From: Nocardia sp. BMG51109
GTDB taxonomy: Bacteria; Actinomycetota; Actinomycetes; Mycobacteriales; Mycobacteriaceae
Assembly: GCF_000526215.1 (NCBI RefSeq)
Contig: NZ_JAFQ01000004.1
Coordinates: forward strand, 3,472,001-3,536,000
Direction: 5' to 3'
DNA: 64,000 bases
Made by a program: the position numbers and the translations under genes. This document shows, piece after piece, positions 7,252 through 15,333 of the stretch. Under the pieces are notes generated by a model. That model did no database searches. It had not been told where the DNA came from and saw nothing but the letters and a program-made list of their open reading frames with translations. Every line of letters begins with the position of its first letter. Position 1 is the stretch's first letter.

Positions 7252-10071
7252 ATGCTGCACGGGTTGTGGACGCCGGGGTCGGGATTGGTGCTGTGGCACG
7301 ATCCGCAATCCTCGGCGGCCGAGGCCGGTGCGCTGCCGGATCCGCTGGGTTCGCTGCTCGCGGGCGCCCGGTTCCGGCATCGTGCGCAGGTGCTGCTGAC
7401 CGGGCCGGACGGTCCCGAACCCACGCAGGTCAAGGCGCATGCGCTGATTCCGGTATCGGCCGCGCCGGTGTTGCTCCAGCAGCTTCCCGCCGACGCCGTT
7501 GCCGCCGACCTGCGTTTTCTCGTCCACGTGGCGCGCGGGATCGAGCGGTGGGTCCGGGCCGGACGGCTGGTCCCCGAACTGCGGCGCGACGACGGCGAGT
7601 GGTGGGTCCGGTGGCGGCTGGTCGGCGGGCAGCGGCAGCGGGCGTGGCTGGCGGAGCTGGCCGCCGCCGTGCCGCCCGCCTTGCGGATGGCGGTGCGGCC
7701 CGCCGCGATGCTCGAGAACATGCTCGCCGAATTGACCGATCCGATCGCGCGCCTGCACCTCGACGCCGGGGAGCAGTCGCATCCGCTGGTGGCGGCGCTG
7801 GTCGAGGGCGCCCCGCTGGAGGTCGGATCGCATCGGGTGTCGGCGGCCCTGGAGGAGTGGCGAACCAGCCTGACCGCCGGCGAGCCCGAGCTGGTGCTGC
7901 GGCTGCTCGAACCCGACGACGAACCGGAGACCGGCACGGAGGGCCTCGATGCGCTGTGGCGGCTGGAGGTATGCCTGCGCGCGGAAGGCGAAGCGCCGCA
8001 GCCCATTCCGATTCGCGGTGATCCGGCGCAACTGAAGCTGGCGGCGGAGAAGGTGGCGGCGGCGGTGGATGCCTATCCGATGCTGCGCGAGCTGCCGCGC
8101 GAACCGGGCGGGATCGACTTCCTGCTGCCGACCCAGGTGGTGCAGGACCTGGTCGCGCACGGTGCGCACGCGCTCCGGTCGGCGGGCGTGCAGCTGCTGC
8201 TGCCCCGCGCCTGGCGGGTGGTCGCGCCGAGCATGCGGCTGGCCGTGCAGAGCCCGGCCGCCACCGAGAGCGCGGTCGGCATGAGCGGGCTGGTGTCGTA
8301 TCACTGGGAGCTGGCGCTGGGCGACACGGTGCTGACGCCGGACGAGATGGCGCGCCTGGTGCAGGCCAAGTCCGATCTGGTGCGGCTGCGCGGGCAGTGG
8401 GTCCAGGCCGACCACCGGATGCTGGCGGCGGCCGCCGCCTATCTCGACGGCCGCACCGACGAGACGGTCGGCTCGCTGACGGATCTGCTCGCCCAGGTGG
8501 CCGCCTCCGATGTCCGGCACGTGCCGATCGAGGAGGTGCGGGTCGCCGGGTGGGCGGCCGAACTGCTGGAATCCACCCGCCGGGCCGAACCGGTGGAGCC
8601 GCCGGCGGGGCTGAAGGCCGAGCTGCGGCCGTATCAGCTGCGCGGACTGTCCTGGCTGGCGACGATGAACCGGCACAACTGCGGCGGCATCCTGGCCGAC
8701 GATATGGGCCTGGGGAAGACCATCCAGATCCTGGCCCTGCTGGTGCACGAGAGGTCCACCGCGACAAGGGATGCCGTTCCGGGCCCGACCCTGCTGGTGT
8801 GCCCGATGTCGGTGGTCGGCAACTGGCAGCGGGAGGCCGAGCGTTTCGCCCCCGACCTGCGGGTGCTGGTGCATCACGGCGCGGCCCGTCGCTCGGGTGC
8901 GGAACTCGATGCGGCCGTGGCGGATTCGGACCTCGTGATCACCACGTACGCGCTGCTGGCCCGCGACGTCGAGCAGCTGAAGCGGCAGCCGTGGGAGCGG
9001 ATCGTCGTCGACGAGGCGCAGCACATCAAGAACGCCAACACCAGGCAGGCCCGGGCCGCCCGGCATATTCCGGCCCGACATCGCCTGGCGCTCACCGGAA
9101 CTCCGGTGGAGAACCGTCTGGAGGAGCTGCGCTCCATCCTGGATTTCGCCGCGCCCGACCTGCTGGGCAAGCCGTCGGAGTTCCACGCCCGCTTCGCGGT
9201 GCCGATCGAGCGCGAGCGCGACGAGAACGCCGTCACCAGGCTGCGCACCGTCACCGGCCCGTTCGTGTTGCGCCGGGTCAAGACCGATCCCGCGGTGATC
9301 TCGGATCTGCCCGACAAGATCGAGATGACGGTGCGCGCCAACCTGACCGTGGAACAGGCGGCGCTGTATCAGGCCGTGGTCGACGATATGGTCGCGAAGC
9401 TGAAGCAGTCCAAGGACATTCAGCGCAAGGGCGTGGTTCTCGCGGCGCTGACCAGGCTCAAGCAGGTGTGCAACCATCCGGCGCATTTCCTCGGCGACGG
9501 ATCGGCGGTGCTGCGCCGCGGGCAGCACCGGTCCGGGAAGCTGGGGCTGGTGGAGGACGTGCTGGAGTCGGTGCTGGCCGACGGGGAGAAGGCGCTGCTG
9601 TTCACCCAGTTCCGCGAGTTCGGGGAGCTGGTCGAGCCGTATCTCACCGAGCGGTTCGGTACCGCGATCCCGTTCCTGCACGGCGGCGTGCCGAAGAAGC
9701 GGCGCGACGCGATGGTCACCGGATTCCAGCAGGACGACGGGCCGCCGCTGATGCTGTTGTCGCTCAAGGCCGGTGGCACCGGTCTGAACCTCACCGCCGC
9801 CAATCACGTTGTGCACCTGGACCGCTGGTGGAATCCCGCGGTCGAGAACCAGGCCACCGACCGGGCCTTCCGGATCGGGCAGCGGCGCGACGTGCAGGTG
9901 CGCAAGCTGGTGTGCGTCGACACCATCGAGGAGCGCATCGACGACATGATCAGTGGCAAGAAGGAATTGGCGAACCTGACAGTCGGCACCGGGGAGAACT
10001 GGATCACCGAGTTCAGCGACGACGAACTGCGGCGGATGTTCGCCCTCGGGGCGGAGGCGGTGGGCGAATGA
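7252..10071 (+). CDS. SNF2-family DEAD/DEAH-box helicase
   Basis: About 939 residues. The first roughly 440 residues are the family's bacterial N-terminal region. The Swi2/Snf2 ATPase follows: LRPYQLRGLSWL, Walker A DDMGLGKT at 483–490, Walker B DEAQ at 587–590, LTGTPVENRLEEL, then the helicase C half with FTQFREFGELV, LSLKAGGTGLNLTAANHVVHLD and TDRAFRIGQ. It is expected to be a DNA translocase that remodels protein-DNA complexes rather than a strand-separating helicase. The stop overlaps the ATG of a SWIM zinc-finger gene (ATGA), implying a joint role. ATG at 7252 is preceded by AGGGG only a base away; TTG at 7240 is an alternative start. Confidence 0.93.
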   Translation: MLHGLWTPGSGLVLWHDPQSSAAEAGALPDPLGSLLAGARFRHRAQVLLTGPDGPEPTQVKAHALIPVSAAPVLLQQLPADAVAADLRFLVHVARGIERWVRAGRLVPELRRDDGEWWVRWRLVGGQRQRAWLAELAAAVPPALRMAVRPAAMLENMLAELTDPIARLHLDAGEQSHPLVAALVEGAPLEVGSHRVSAALEEWRTSLTAGEPELVLRLLEPDDEPETGTEGLDALWRLEVCLRAEGEAPQPIPIRGDPAQLKLAAEKVAAAVDAYPMLRELPREPGGIDFLLPTQVVQDLVAHGAHALRSAGVQLLLPRAWRVVAPSMRLAVQSPAATESAVGMSGLVSYHWELALGDTVLTPDEMARLVQAKSDLVRLRGQWVQADHRMLAAAAAYLDGRTDETVGSLTDLLAQVAASDVRHVPIEEVRVAGWAAELLESTRRAEPVEPPAGLKAELRPYQLRGLSWLATMNRHNCGGILADDMGLGKTIQILALLVHERSTATRDAVPGPTLLVCPMSVVGNWQREAERFAPDLRVLVHHGAARRSGAELDAAVADSDLVITTYALLARDVEQLKRQPWERIVVDEAQHIKNANTRQARAARHIPARHRLALTGTPVENRLEELRSILDFAAPDLLGKPSEFHARFAVPIERERDENAVTRLRTVTGPFVLRRVKTDPAVISDLPDKIEMTVRANLTVEQAALYQAVVDDMVAKLKQSKDIQRKGVVLAALTRLKQVCNHPAHFLGDGSAVLRRGQHRSGKLGLVEDVLESVLADGEKALLFTQFREFGELVEPYLTERFGTAIPFLHGGVPKKRRDAMVTGFQQDDGPPLMLLSLKAGGTGLNLTAANHVVHLDRWWNPAVENQATDRAFRIGQRRDVQVRKLVCVDTIEERIDDMISGKKELANLTVGTGENWITEFSDDELRRMFALGAEAVGE

Positions 10072-10835
10072 GCCCCTTCACCGATTACAGCGAGTACGGC
10101 AAGCGGCGCCCGGTGCGCGGCGGTGTCGAACCGCGCAGCCGCCGTGGGTCGTTCGCGCGCACCTGGTGGGGCCGGGCCTTCATCGAGGCGGTCGAGCAGG
10201 TCGCCGACGAGGGCCGGCTGGCGCGCGGCCGCACGTATGCCCGCTCCGGCCAGGTGGTGACCTACGACATCGAGTCCGGCGCGGTGACCGCCGAGGTCCA
10301 GGGCAGCCAGCCGCGCCCGTTCACCTCGGTGCTGACGCTGCGGAAACTGCGCGACGAGCGGCTGGGCGAGCTGATCGACCTGGTCCGCGACACCCCGGGC
10401 ATGCTCGCCCAGCTCGCATCCGGTGCATTGCCGCAGGAACTGAGCCCGCTGCTGCTGCCGGGCACGGCGGCGGAACTGGATTTCGGCTGCAGTTGCCCGG
10501 ATTCGGGCTGGCCCTGCAAACACGTCGCGGCGGTCTGCTACATCGTCGCCGAACGCCTCGACTCCGAGCCGTCGATCATGCTCACGCTGCGCGGCCTGGA
10601 CCTGGACACCTTGATCAGCGGTGTCCAAACCGACAGTGGAACAACGGTTTCCGACGACCTGTACGGCGAGAACATCGCGCTGCCCCGGCTCCCCGAACCG
10701 GAGTTCCGCCCGGCCCTCGACGATCTGGACCCGGTGCCGCTGCGCCAGGCCCTGCGCATGACGACCACGGACGAGCCGGCCGCCGAGGCCGGTCTGCGCG
10801 AACTACATGAGCTCTATCGGCTCTTCGATACCTAG
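10068..10835 (+). CDS. SWIM zinc-finger domain protein
   Basis: 255 residues. The SWIM motif (CxC…CxH) is seen as CSCPDSGWPCKHVAAVCY at about 142–159. The N-terminus (FTDYSEYGKRRPVRGG and GSFARTWWGRAFIEAVEQ) is the typical start of this actinobacterial family. SWIM domains bind DNA or protein. The start ATG overlaps the helicase stop, so the two proteins are probably made together and act as partners on DNA. This pairing recurs widely in actinobacteria (known), but the process it serves is not established to my knowledge. Confidence 0.9.
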   Translation: MSPFTDYSEYGKRRPVRGGVEPRSRRGSFARTWWGRAFIEAVEQVADEGRLARGRTYARSGQVVTYDIESGAVTAEVQGSQPRPFTSVLTLRKLRDERLGELIDLVRDTPGMLAQLASGALPQELSPLLLPGTAAELDFGCSCPDSGWPCKHVAAVCYIVAERLDSEPSIMLTLRGLDLDTLISGVQTDSGTTVSDDLYGENIALPRLPEPEFRPALDDLDPVPLRQALRMTTTDEPAAEAGLRELHELYRLFDT

Positions 10836-10856
10836 AAGCCGGAGGAAGGTGCGACT

Positions 10857-11636
10857 ATGCCCTCGGAGACCGTGCTGCGCGACGATCTCGATGCCGAGGT
10901 GGTGGTGAAATACCCGGTGGGCCGGGTGGTTTCGCTGGTGCCGTCGTTGACCGAGGCGATCGCGGCGACCTGCCCACAGCTGCTGGTCGCGGCCACCGAA
11001 TGGTGCACGCATCCGCAGGATCTCGGGGTCGAGCGGGTGCGGGGGACGAAGAATCCGAATGTGCGGCGCATCGCCGAGCTGGCACCCGACCTGGTGGTGT
11101 GCAATCAGGAGGAGAACCGGAAGATCGACGTGGATCGCCTGCGTGCCGCGGGAATTCCGGTGTGGGTCACCAGGATACGGACCGTGGACGAGGCGCTGTC
11201 CTCGATGGCGAGGTTGTTCGAGGTCGCGCTGGGCACCGGCCGGCCGCGGTGGCTGGACGAAGCAGGGGTCGTCTGGGCCGAGCCCGCGCCGGAACCGGTG
11301 CGCGGCGCGGTGATCCCGGTCTGGCGCGATCCGTGGATGGTGGTCGGGCGGGACACCTTCACCGGTGATCTGGCGCATCGGCTCGGGCTGCGCCTGGCGC
11401 ACGCCGATCGCCCCGAACGGTATCCGACGGTGCCCGAACCCGAGTTGTTGCGCGGCGTCGAGCTGGCGGTGCTCCCGGACGAGCCCTACGTGTTCACCGA
11501 AAGCGATGGGCCCGAAGCCTTTCCGGGCATTCCGATCGCCCTGGTCTCGGGCCGGAACCTGACCTGGTACGGCCCGTCGTTGGTCACCGCCCGGATCGAG
11601 CTGGCCGATCAGCTGGCGCGCGCCGCCCTCTCCTGA
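10857..11636 (+). CDS. Helical-backbone metal receptor, BtuF/FhuD-like, without signal peptide
   Basis: 259 residues; GGAGGAAGG lies upstream of the ATG. The fold is that of class III periplasmic binding proteins: GRVVSLVPSLTEAIAATCPQ, then LAPDLVVCNQEENRKIDVDRL, the long helix, and LGLRLAHADRPERYP. Such proteins bind cobalamin or iron chelates for ABC importers, but this one begins MPSETVLRDDLDAEVV with no signal peptide or lipobox and has no permease neighbour, so it may be cytoplasmic and bind a corrinoid or another ligand internally. Its 3' end overlaps the convergent monooxygenase gene by 28 bases. It follows the SWIM gene by 21 bases and may be co-transcribed. Confidence 0.8.
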   Translation: MPSETVLRDDLDAEVVVKYPVGRVVSLVPSLTEAIAATCPQLLVAATEWCTHPQDLGVERVRGTKNPNVRRIAELAPDLVVCNQEENRKIDVDRLRAAGIPVWVTRIRTVDEALSSMARLFEVALGTGRPRWLDEAGVVWAEPAPEPVRGAVIPVWRDPWMVVGRDTFTGDLAHRLGLRLAHADRPERYPTVPEPELLRGVELAVLPDEPYVFTESDGPEAFPGIPIALVSGRNLTWYGPSLVTARIELADQLARAALS

Positions 11637-13147
11637 GTCGCCGCCCGTTCGAACCGGTAATCGCCGAGATCGAAATGACCGGCGCGCCAAGCGGCTTCGA
11701 CGGTGCTCATCGGCCGCAGCGGCACATCGCCGTTCTTGTCGAAGTAGTAGCTGTTCGACCGGACGCAGCTGTCCTGCCAGAACACCTGCCCGGCACGCCG
11801 ATTCAGCATCTCGCGGAAGTATCGGTCGTTGGCCTCGCGGGTCACCTCGACGCGGGTGGCCCGCCGGCGCCGGGCATGGCGGAGCAACCGCAGGATGTGC
11901 CGGGTCTGCATCTCGATGAGCGCGAAGTACGACGAGCCGTTGTAGCCGTAGGGGCCGATGATGGAGAAGAAGTTCGGGAAGCCCGGCACGCTGACGCCCT
12001 CGTAGGCCTGCAGGCGGTTCTCGTCCCACCATTTCTCCAGGTCCAGGCCGTCGACGCCGTGCAGCGGGAAGGTGGGCATATTGCCCGACTCCATCACCTT
12101 GAAACCGGTGGCCAGGATCAGCACGTCCGCCGCGTGCTCGGTGCCGCCGGCGGTGCGCACGCCGGTCGGGGTGACCTCGGCGATCGGGTCGGTCTCCAGG
12201 ATCACGTCGTCGCGGTTGAACGTGGCCAGATAGTCGTTGGAGAACCCGGGACGCTTGCAGCCCAGCGCATAGCGCGGCGTGAGCTTCTCCCGGATCACCG
12301 GGTCGTGGACCTGTTTGCGCAGGTGCGCCAGCCCGGAACGCTCACCGAGCTTGGCCAGCGGCAGCTTCGAGTAGTAGTGCGCCGACAGCGGGAAGGTCAG
12401 CTCGACGAAGGCCTGGCTGGCCAGCCGCGACACCGCATGCCCGCCGGGCAGGTGGCGCAGCGCCCATCGCACCGAGGCGGGCAGCGTCGTGTCCGGGCGC
12501 GGCAGGCACCAGATCGGCGTGCGCTGGAACACCACCAGCCGGTCCACCTCCGGCGCGATCGACGGAATCACCTGCACGGCGGACGCTCCCGTGCCGACGA
12601 TCGCGACCCGCTTGCCGCGCAGGTCCTGGGAGTGATCCCAGCGCGAGGTGTGCATGGTGACGCCGCCGAACGACTCCACGCCGGGGATCTCGGGCAGCTT
12701 CGGGCGCGTGAGCACGCCGGTCGCCGCGACGACGTACCGCGCGGTGAGCGTCTCGCCGTCGTCGGTCCGCAGTCGCCAGAGGTCCTGTCCGGCATCGAAT
12801 TCCGCCTCCGAGATCGTGGTGCCGAACCGGATGCGCGGGCGCAGCCCGTACTTGTCGACGCAGCGTTCGGCGTAGGCCTTCAGCTCCCGGCCCGGGGCGT
12901 AGACCCGCGACCAGTCCGAGCTCTGCTCGAACGAAAACTGATAGCTGAACGACGGAATATCCACGGCGATACCGGGATACGTATTCCAGTGCCAGGTGCC
13001 CCCGGCGCCGTCGGCGTCGTCGACGATCAGGAAGTCGTCGAATCCCGCCGCCCGCAGCGCGATGGCCACGCCGATACCGGAGAACCCGGCGCCGACGATG
13101 ATCACCTCGTGATCGGCGACGGTCGCGTCGGGATGTGCGAACGTCAT
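11609..13147 (-). CDS. Flavin-containing (Baeyer-Villiger type) monooxygenase
   Basis: 512 residues. FAD-binding Rossmann motif VGAGFSGIG near residue 20; GGTWHWNTYPGIAVD as in Baeyer-Villiger enzymes; the fingerprint-like segment FGGVTMHTSRWD at about 165; a second Rossmann motif (VGTGASAVQVIP) for NADPH; and ATGFKVMES near the C-terminus. It should insert one oxygen atom into a ketone or related substrate using NADPH and O2. GAGGAGG lies 7 bases before the ATG. It is divergent from a TetR regulator (13467) that probably controls it, across a gap containing an 18-bp tandem repeat. Substrate unknown. Confidence 0.9.
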   Translation of the reverse strand: MTFAHPDATVADHEVIIVGAGFSGIGVAIALRAAGFDDFLIVDDADGAGGTWHWNTYPGIAVDIPSFSYQFSFEQSSDWSRVYAPGRELKAYAERCVDKYGLRPRIRFGTTISEAEFDAGQDLWRLRTDDGETLTARYVVAATGVLTRPKLPEIPGVESFGGVTMHTSRWDHSQDLRGKRVAIVGTGASAVQVIPSIAPEVDRLVVFQRTPIWCLPRPDTTLPASVRWALRHLPGGHAVSRLASQAFVELTFPLSAHYYSKLPLAKLGERSGLAHLRKQVHDPVIREKLTPRYALGCKRPGFSNDYLATFNRDDVILETDPIAEVTPTGVRTAGGTEHAADVLILATGFKVMESGNMPTFPLHGVDGLDLEKWWDENRLQAYEGVSVPGFPNFFSIIGPYGYNGSSYFALIEMQTRHILRLLRHARRRRATRVEVTREANDRYFREMLNRRAGQVFWQDSCVRSNSYYFDKNGDVPLRPMSTVEAAWRAGHFDLGDYRFERAATQERAARAS

Positions 13148-13275
13148 TGTCCGGCCTCCTCGAATGTCCTGGCGCGCGCCGCGCGCCCGCCGCGGCGGCT
13201 CGGTTCCCGCGCGAACGCCCGCCCGATGGCGCTGCCCACCGCGTCCGCCCGGCCGGTCCGGCGCTCACCGTCGGA

Positions 13276-13365
13276 GGGGCCGAGTCGGTTGCAGGGGCCG
13301 AGCCGGTTGCAGGGGCCGAGCCGGTTGCAGGGGCCGAGCCGGTCGAAGGGGCCGAGCCGCATGAG
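13276..13365 (+). repeat. 18-bp tandem repeat, five copies
   Basis: Units start at 13276, 13294, 13312, 13330 and 13348, each GGGGCCGAGCCGGTTGCA or close to it; the last is degenerate. The array occupies the middle of the 319-base divergent gap between the monooxygenase and its probable TetR regulator, where promoters and operators would be expected. I see no clear −10 within it. Confidence 0.88.
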
Positions 13366-13466
13366 AACTCCCGAGCCGTATTGGGGGCCCGGCCGGGACG
13401 AGGCAAGTGGTGTCGCATGCCGTCATTGGCCGCACCCGCCACCAATTAGGCGCCCGGCAGGGCAGA

Positions 13467-14141
13467 ATGTCAACCATGACCGCGCGCGGATCGTCGGCCT
13501 CGCCCCGGACCACCACCCGCACCTGGGGCGGGCGGACGCCCGAGCAGCGCCGGGCCGAGCGCCGCGAGCGCCTGATCGAGGCGGCGCTGCGCATCTGGCT
13601 CGACAGCGGCTGGGCGGCGGTCACCATGCGCGGCGTCTGCGGCCGGGCCGGGCTCAACGATCGGTACTTCTACGAGCATTTCGCCGACCGGGACGCACTG
13701 CTGGCCGCCGGATGGGACGAGGTCTGTCTCGAGGTGTTCGGCGAACTCTCGGCGGTCGTCGCCGAAAACCTCGGGCGCGCACCGCTGGACATCCTGCGCG
13801 CGGCGATTGCCCGTGCGGTGCAACTCCAGTCGGGCGGCCATGCGCGAATCCTGCTGGCCGACCACGCGGGCAGCGCCATCCTCGAGGAGCGCCGCGCCAA
13901 GATGCTCACCGACGCCACCGACCTGCTCATCGCCGCCGCCCGCCCGTACCTGCGCCCCGGCGTGGACGAAACCTCGTTCCGGATGAGCACCCTGATGGGC
14001 ATCGGCGGCTTCGTGGAACTGCTCGCGGTGTGGCGTGCCGGTGCGATCGACGTCGACGCGGCGCGCATCATCGATCACACCGGTGCGCACGCTGCCCTGC
14101 TGTCGGCCCACTACCTGCCTGCCGAGATCATCGACCGCTAG
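13467..14141 (+). CDS. TetR family transcriptional regulator
   Basis: About 224 residues from ATG 13467 (a second ATG is at 13476). The helix-turn-helix region includes RLIEAALRIWLDSGWAAVTM and VCGRAGLNDRYFYEHFADRD. The C-terminal two thirds are a variable helical ligand domain. It lies divergent from the monooxygenase gene, so repression of that gene with a hydrophobic inducer is the usual expectation (inference). Its 3' end is 24 bases from the stop of the convergent amidohydrolase gene. Confidence 0.87.
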   Translation: MSTMTARGSSASPRTTTRTWGGRTPEQRRAERRERLIEAALRIWLDSGWAAVTMRGVCGRAGLNDRYFYEHFADRDALLAAGWDEVCLEVFGELSAVVAENLGRAPLDILRAAIARAVQLQSGGHARILLADHAGSAILEERRAKMLTDATDLLIAAARPYLRPGVDETSFRMSTLMGIGGFVELLAVWRAGAIDVDAARIIDHTGAHAALLSAHYLPAEIIDR

Positions 14142-14165
14142 TCCTGCGCCGGATCGCCGCCGGCT

Positions 14166-15251
14166 TCAGGTCAGGAGTTCGGCGTCGATCCCGTACACCC
14201 GCTGGGCATTGCCGCGGAACACCTGCTGGAGTTCCGCGGCGCCGCCGCCTCGTTCGGTGAGCACCTCGACGATCACCTGGGCGCTGTTGGCGATGCTCGT
14301 AATCGGTTTGTCCACCGGGTAATTCGAGCCCCACATCAGCCGCTGGGTACCGAAGACGTCGAAGACGTGCCGCAGCAGCGGAGCCGTCCGGTCCAGTAGC
14401 TCCGGGACCGGAGTCGGGACGCCGCGCTTCGGGACCGGGTGACCGAGAATCGGCATGCCCAGCCCGGTGAGCTTGGCGACGACATTGGGATGCGTTGCGA
14501 GCGTGGCGATATCGTCGCGCCACTGGACGAACAGCTCGCGCCGCCGCCCGGGATGGATGCCGGTGTACCTGCCGACCGGCCCGAATATCCCTGCGGGCGT
14601 GCCCAAGTGGTTGAGCACGAGGGTGACCTCCGGATAGCGCCGCGCCAGCGCCGTCACGTCCGGCAGCTGATCGGAGTACACCCACGCCTCGAACGACAAC
14701 CCACGCTCGGCGAGCGTCGCGAATCCGTCCAGGAACGCCTTCTCGGTCAGCGCGCCCGGGGAGGTGCAGAACGAGCGCACGTCGGGGTCGGGATGATGGG
14801 TGACCATCGTGCGGATGCCCCGGAACAGCGGCGATGCCGACCGGTGCGCGTCGAGCAGCGCGGCGAAGCCCTCGGCCGCCGGATCCGCGCTGCCGATGAT
14901 CGCCCCCAGCGCGGGGGTGTCGACGCCCAGCGGCAGGCTCGCCACCCACCGCGTCTCGTCGGCCTTGGCCTCGGGCGCTTCCCCCGCCCACTGCACCTCC
15001 ATGTGCACCAGCGCCTCGACCGGGACCTCGCCCAGGTCGGTGCGGTAGTCGGCGGGCAGGTAGGGGCGGACGTAGATATCGGGATCGCCGACGAACTCGC
15101 GATCGCGCCGCGACGCCAGCCGCGCGACGAGATCGACCGGCACCGGGATATAGCGGAACGCCCTGGCCAGCGTGCTGAAGTCGCGCGGCGTCCGCAGCGG
15201 ATCCCACTGGTGGACGTGCGCGTCGACGACGCTCATACCCGCGAGATCCAT
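14166..15251 (-). CDS. Amidohydrolase (metal-dependent hydrolase, TIM barrel, COG3618-like)
   Basis: 361 residues. It opens MSVVDAHVHQWDP with the metal-binding HxH, and has VTLVLNHLGTPAGIFGP in the middle and RLMWGSNYPVDKP near the C-terminus, the Asn/Asp region of the active site. Relatives hydrolyse lactones or similar small rings; an exact substrate cannot be named. ATG at 15251 is preferred because GGAAGGGG stands just upstream; ATG 15236 has none. A role next to the monooxygenase (ester or lactone cleavage after Baeyer-Villiger oxidation) is attractive but unproven. Confidence 0.85.
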   Translation of the reverse strand: MDLAGMSVVDAHVHQWDPLRTPRDFSTLARAFRYIPVPVDLVARLASRRDREFVGDPDIYVRPYLPADYRTDLGEVPVEALVHMEVQWAGEAPEAKADETRWVASLPLGVDTPALGAIIGSADPAAEGFAALLDAHRSASPLFRGIRTMVTHHPDPDVRSFCTSPGALTEKAFLDGFATLAERGLSFEAWVYSDQLPDVTALARRYPEVTLVLNHLGTPAGIFGPVGRYTGIHPGRRRELFVQWRDDIATLATHPNVVAKLTGLGMPILGHPVPKRGVPTPVPELLDRTAPLLRHVFDVFGTQRLMWGSNYPVDKPITSIANSAQVIVEVLTERGGGAAELQQVFRGNAQRVYGIDAELLT

Positions 15252-15333
15252 GCCGCCCCTTCCGCCTCGGCTACCCGTGCGACCAGGCGATTGTCACATG
15301 ATCCGGGCGCCGGACGCGGGAGTTCGGCGGGTT

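Noticed and set aside
7006..9816. A 936-codon minus-strand frame opposite the helicase
   Set aside because: Composition is Arg/His/Gln/Gly-rich shadow sequence; the plus strand encodes all SNF2 motifs.
5212..10835. A phage-defence island (HNH protein, SNF2 helicase, SWIM protein)
   Set aside because: The HNH protein is an exported lipoprotein on the other strand and two unrelated small genes intervene; nothing joins them into one system.
13276..13365. CRISPR array
   Set aside because: Units are 18 bp, head to tail with no spacers, and no cas genes are present.
11675..14260. An 861-codon plus-strand frame opposite the monooxygenase
   Set aside because: Antisense of a well-supported gene and it passes through the 18-bp repeat.
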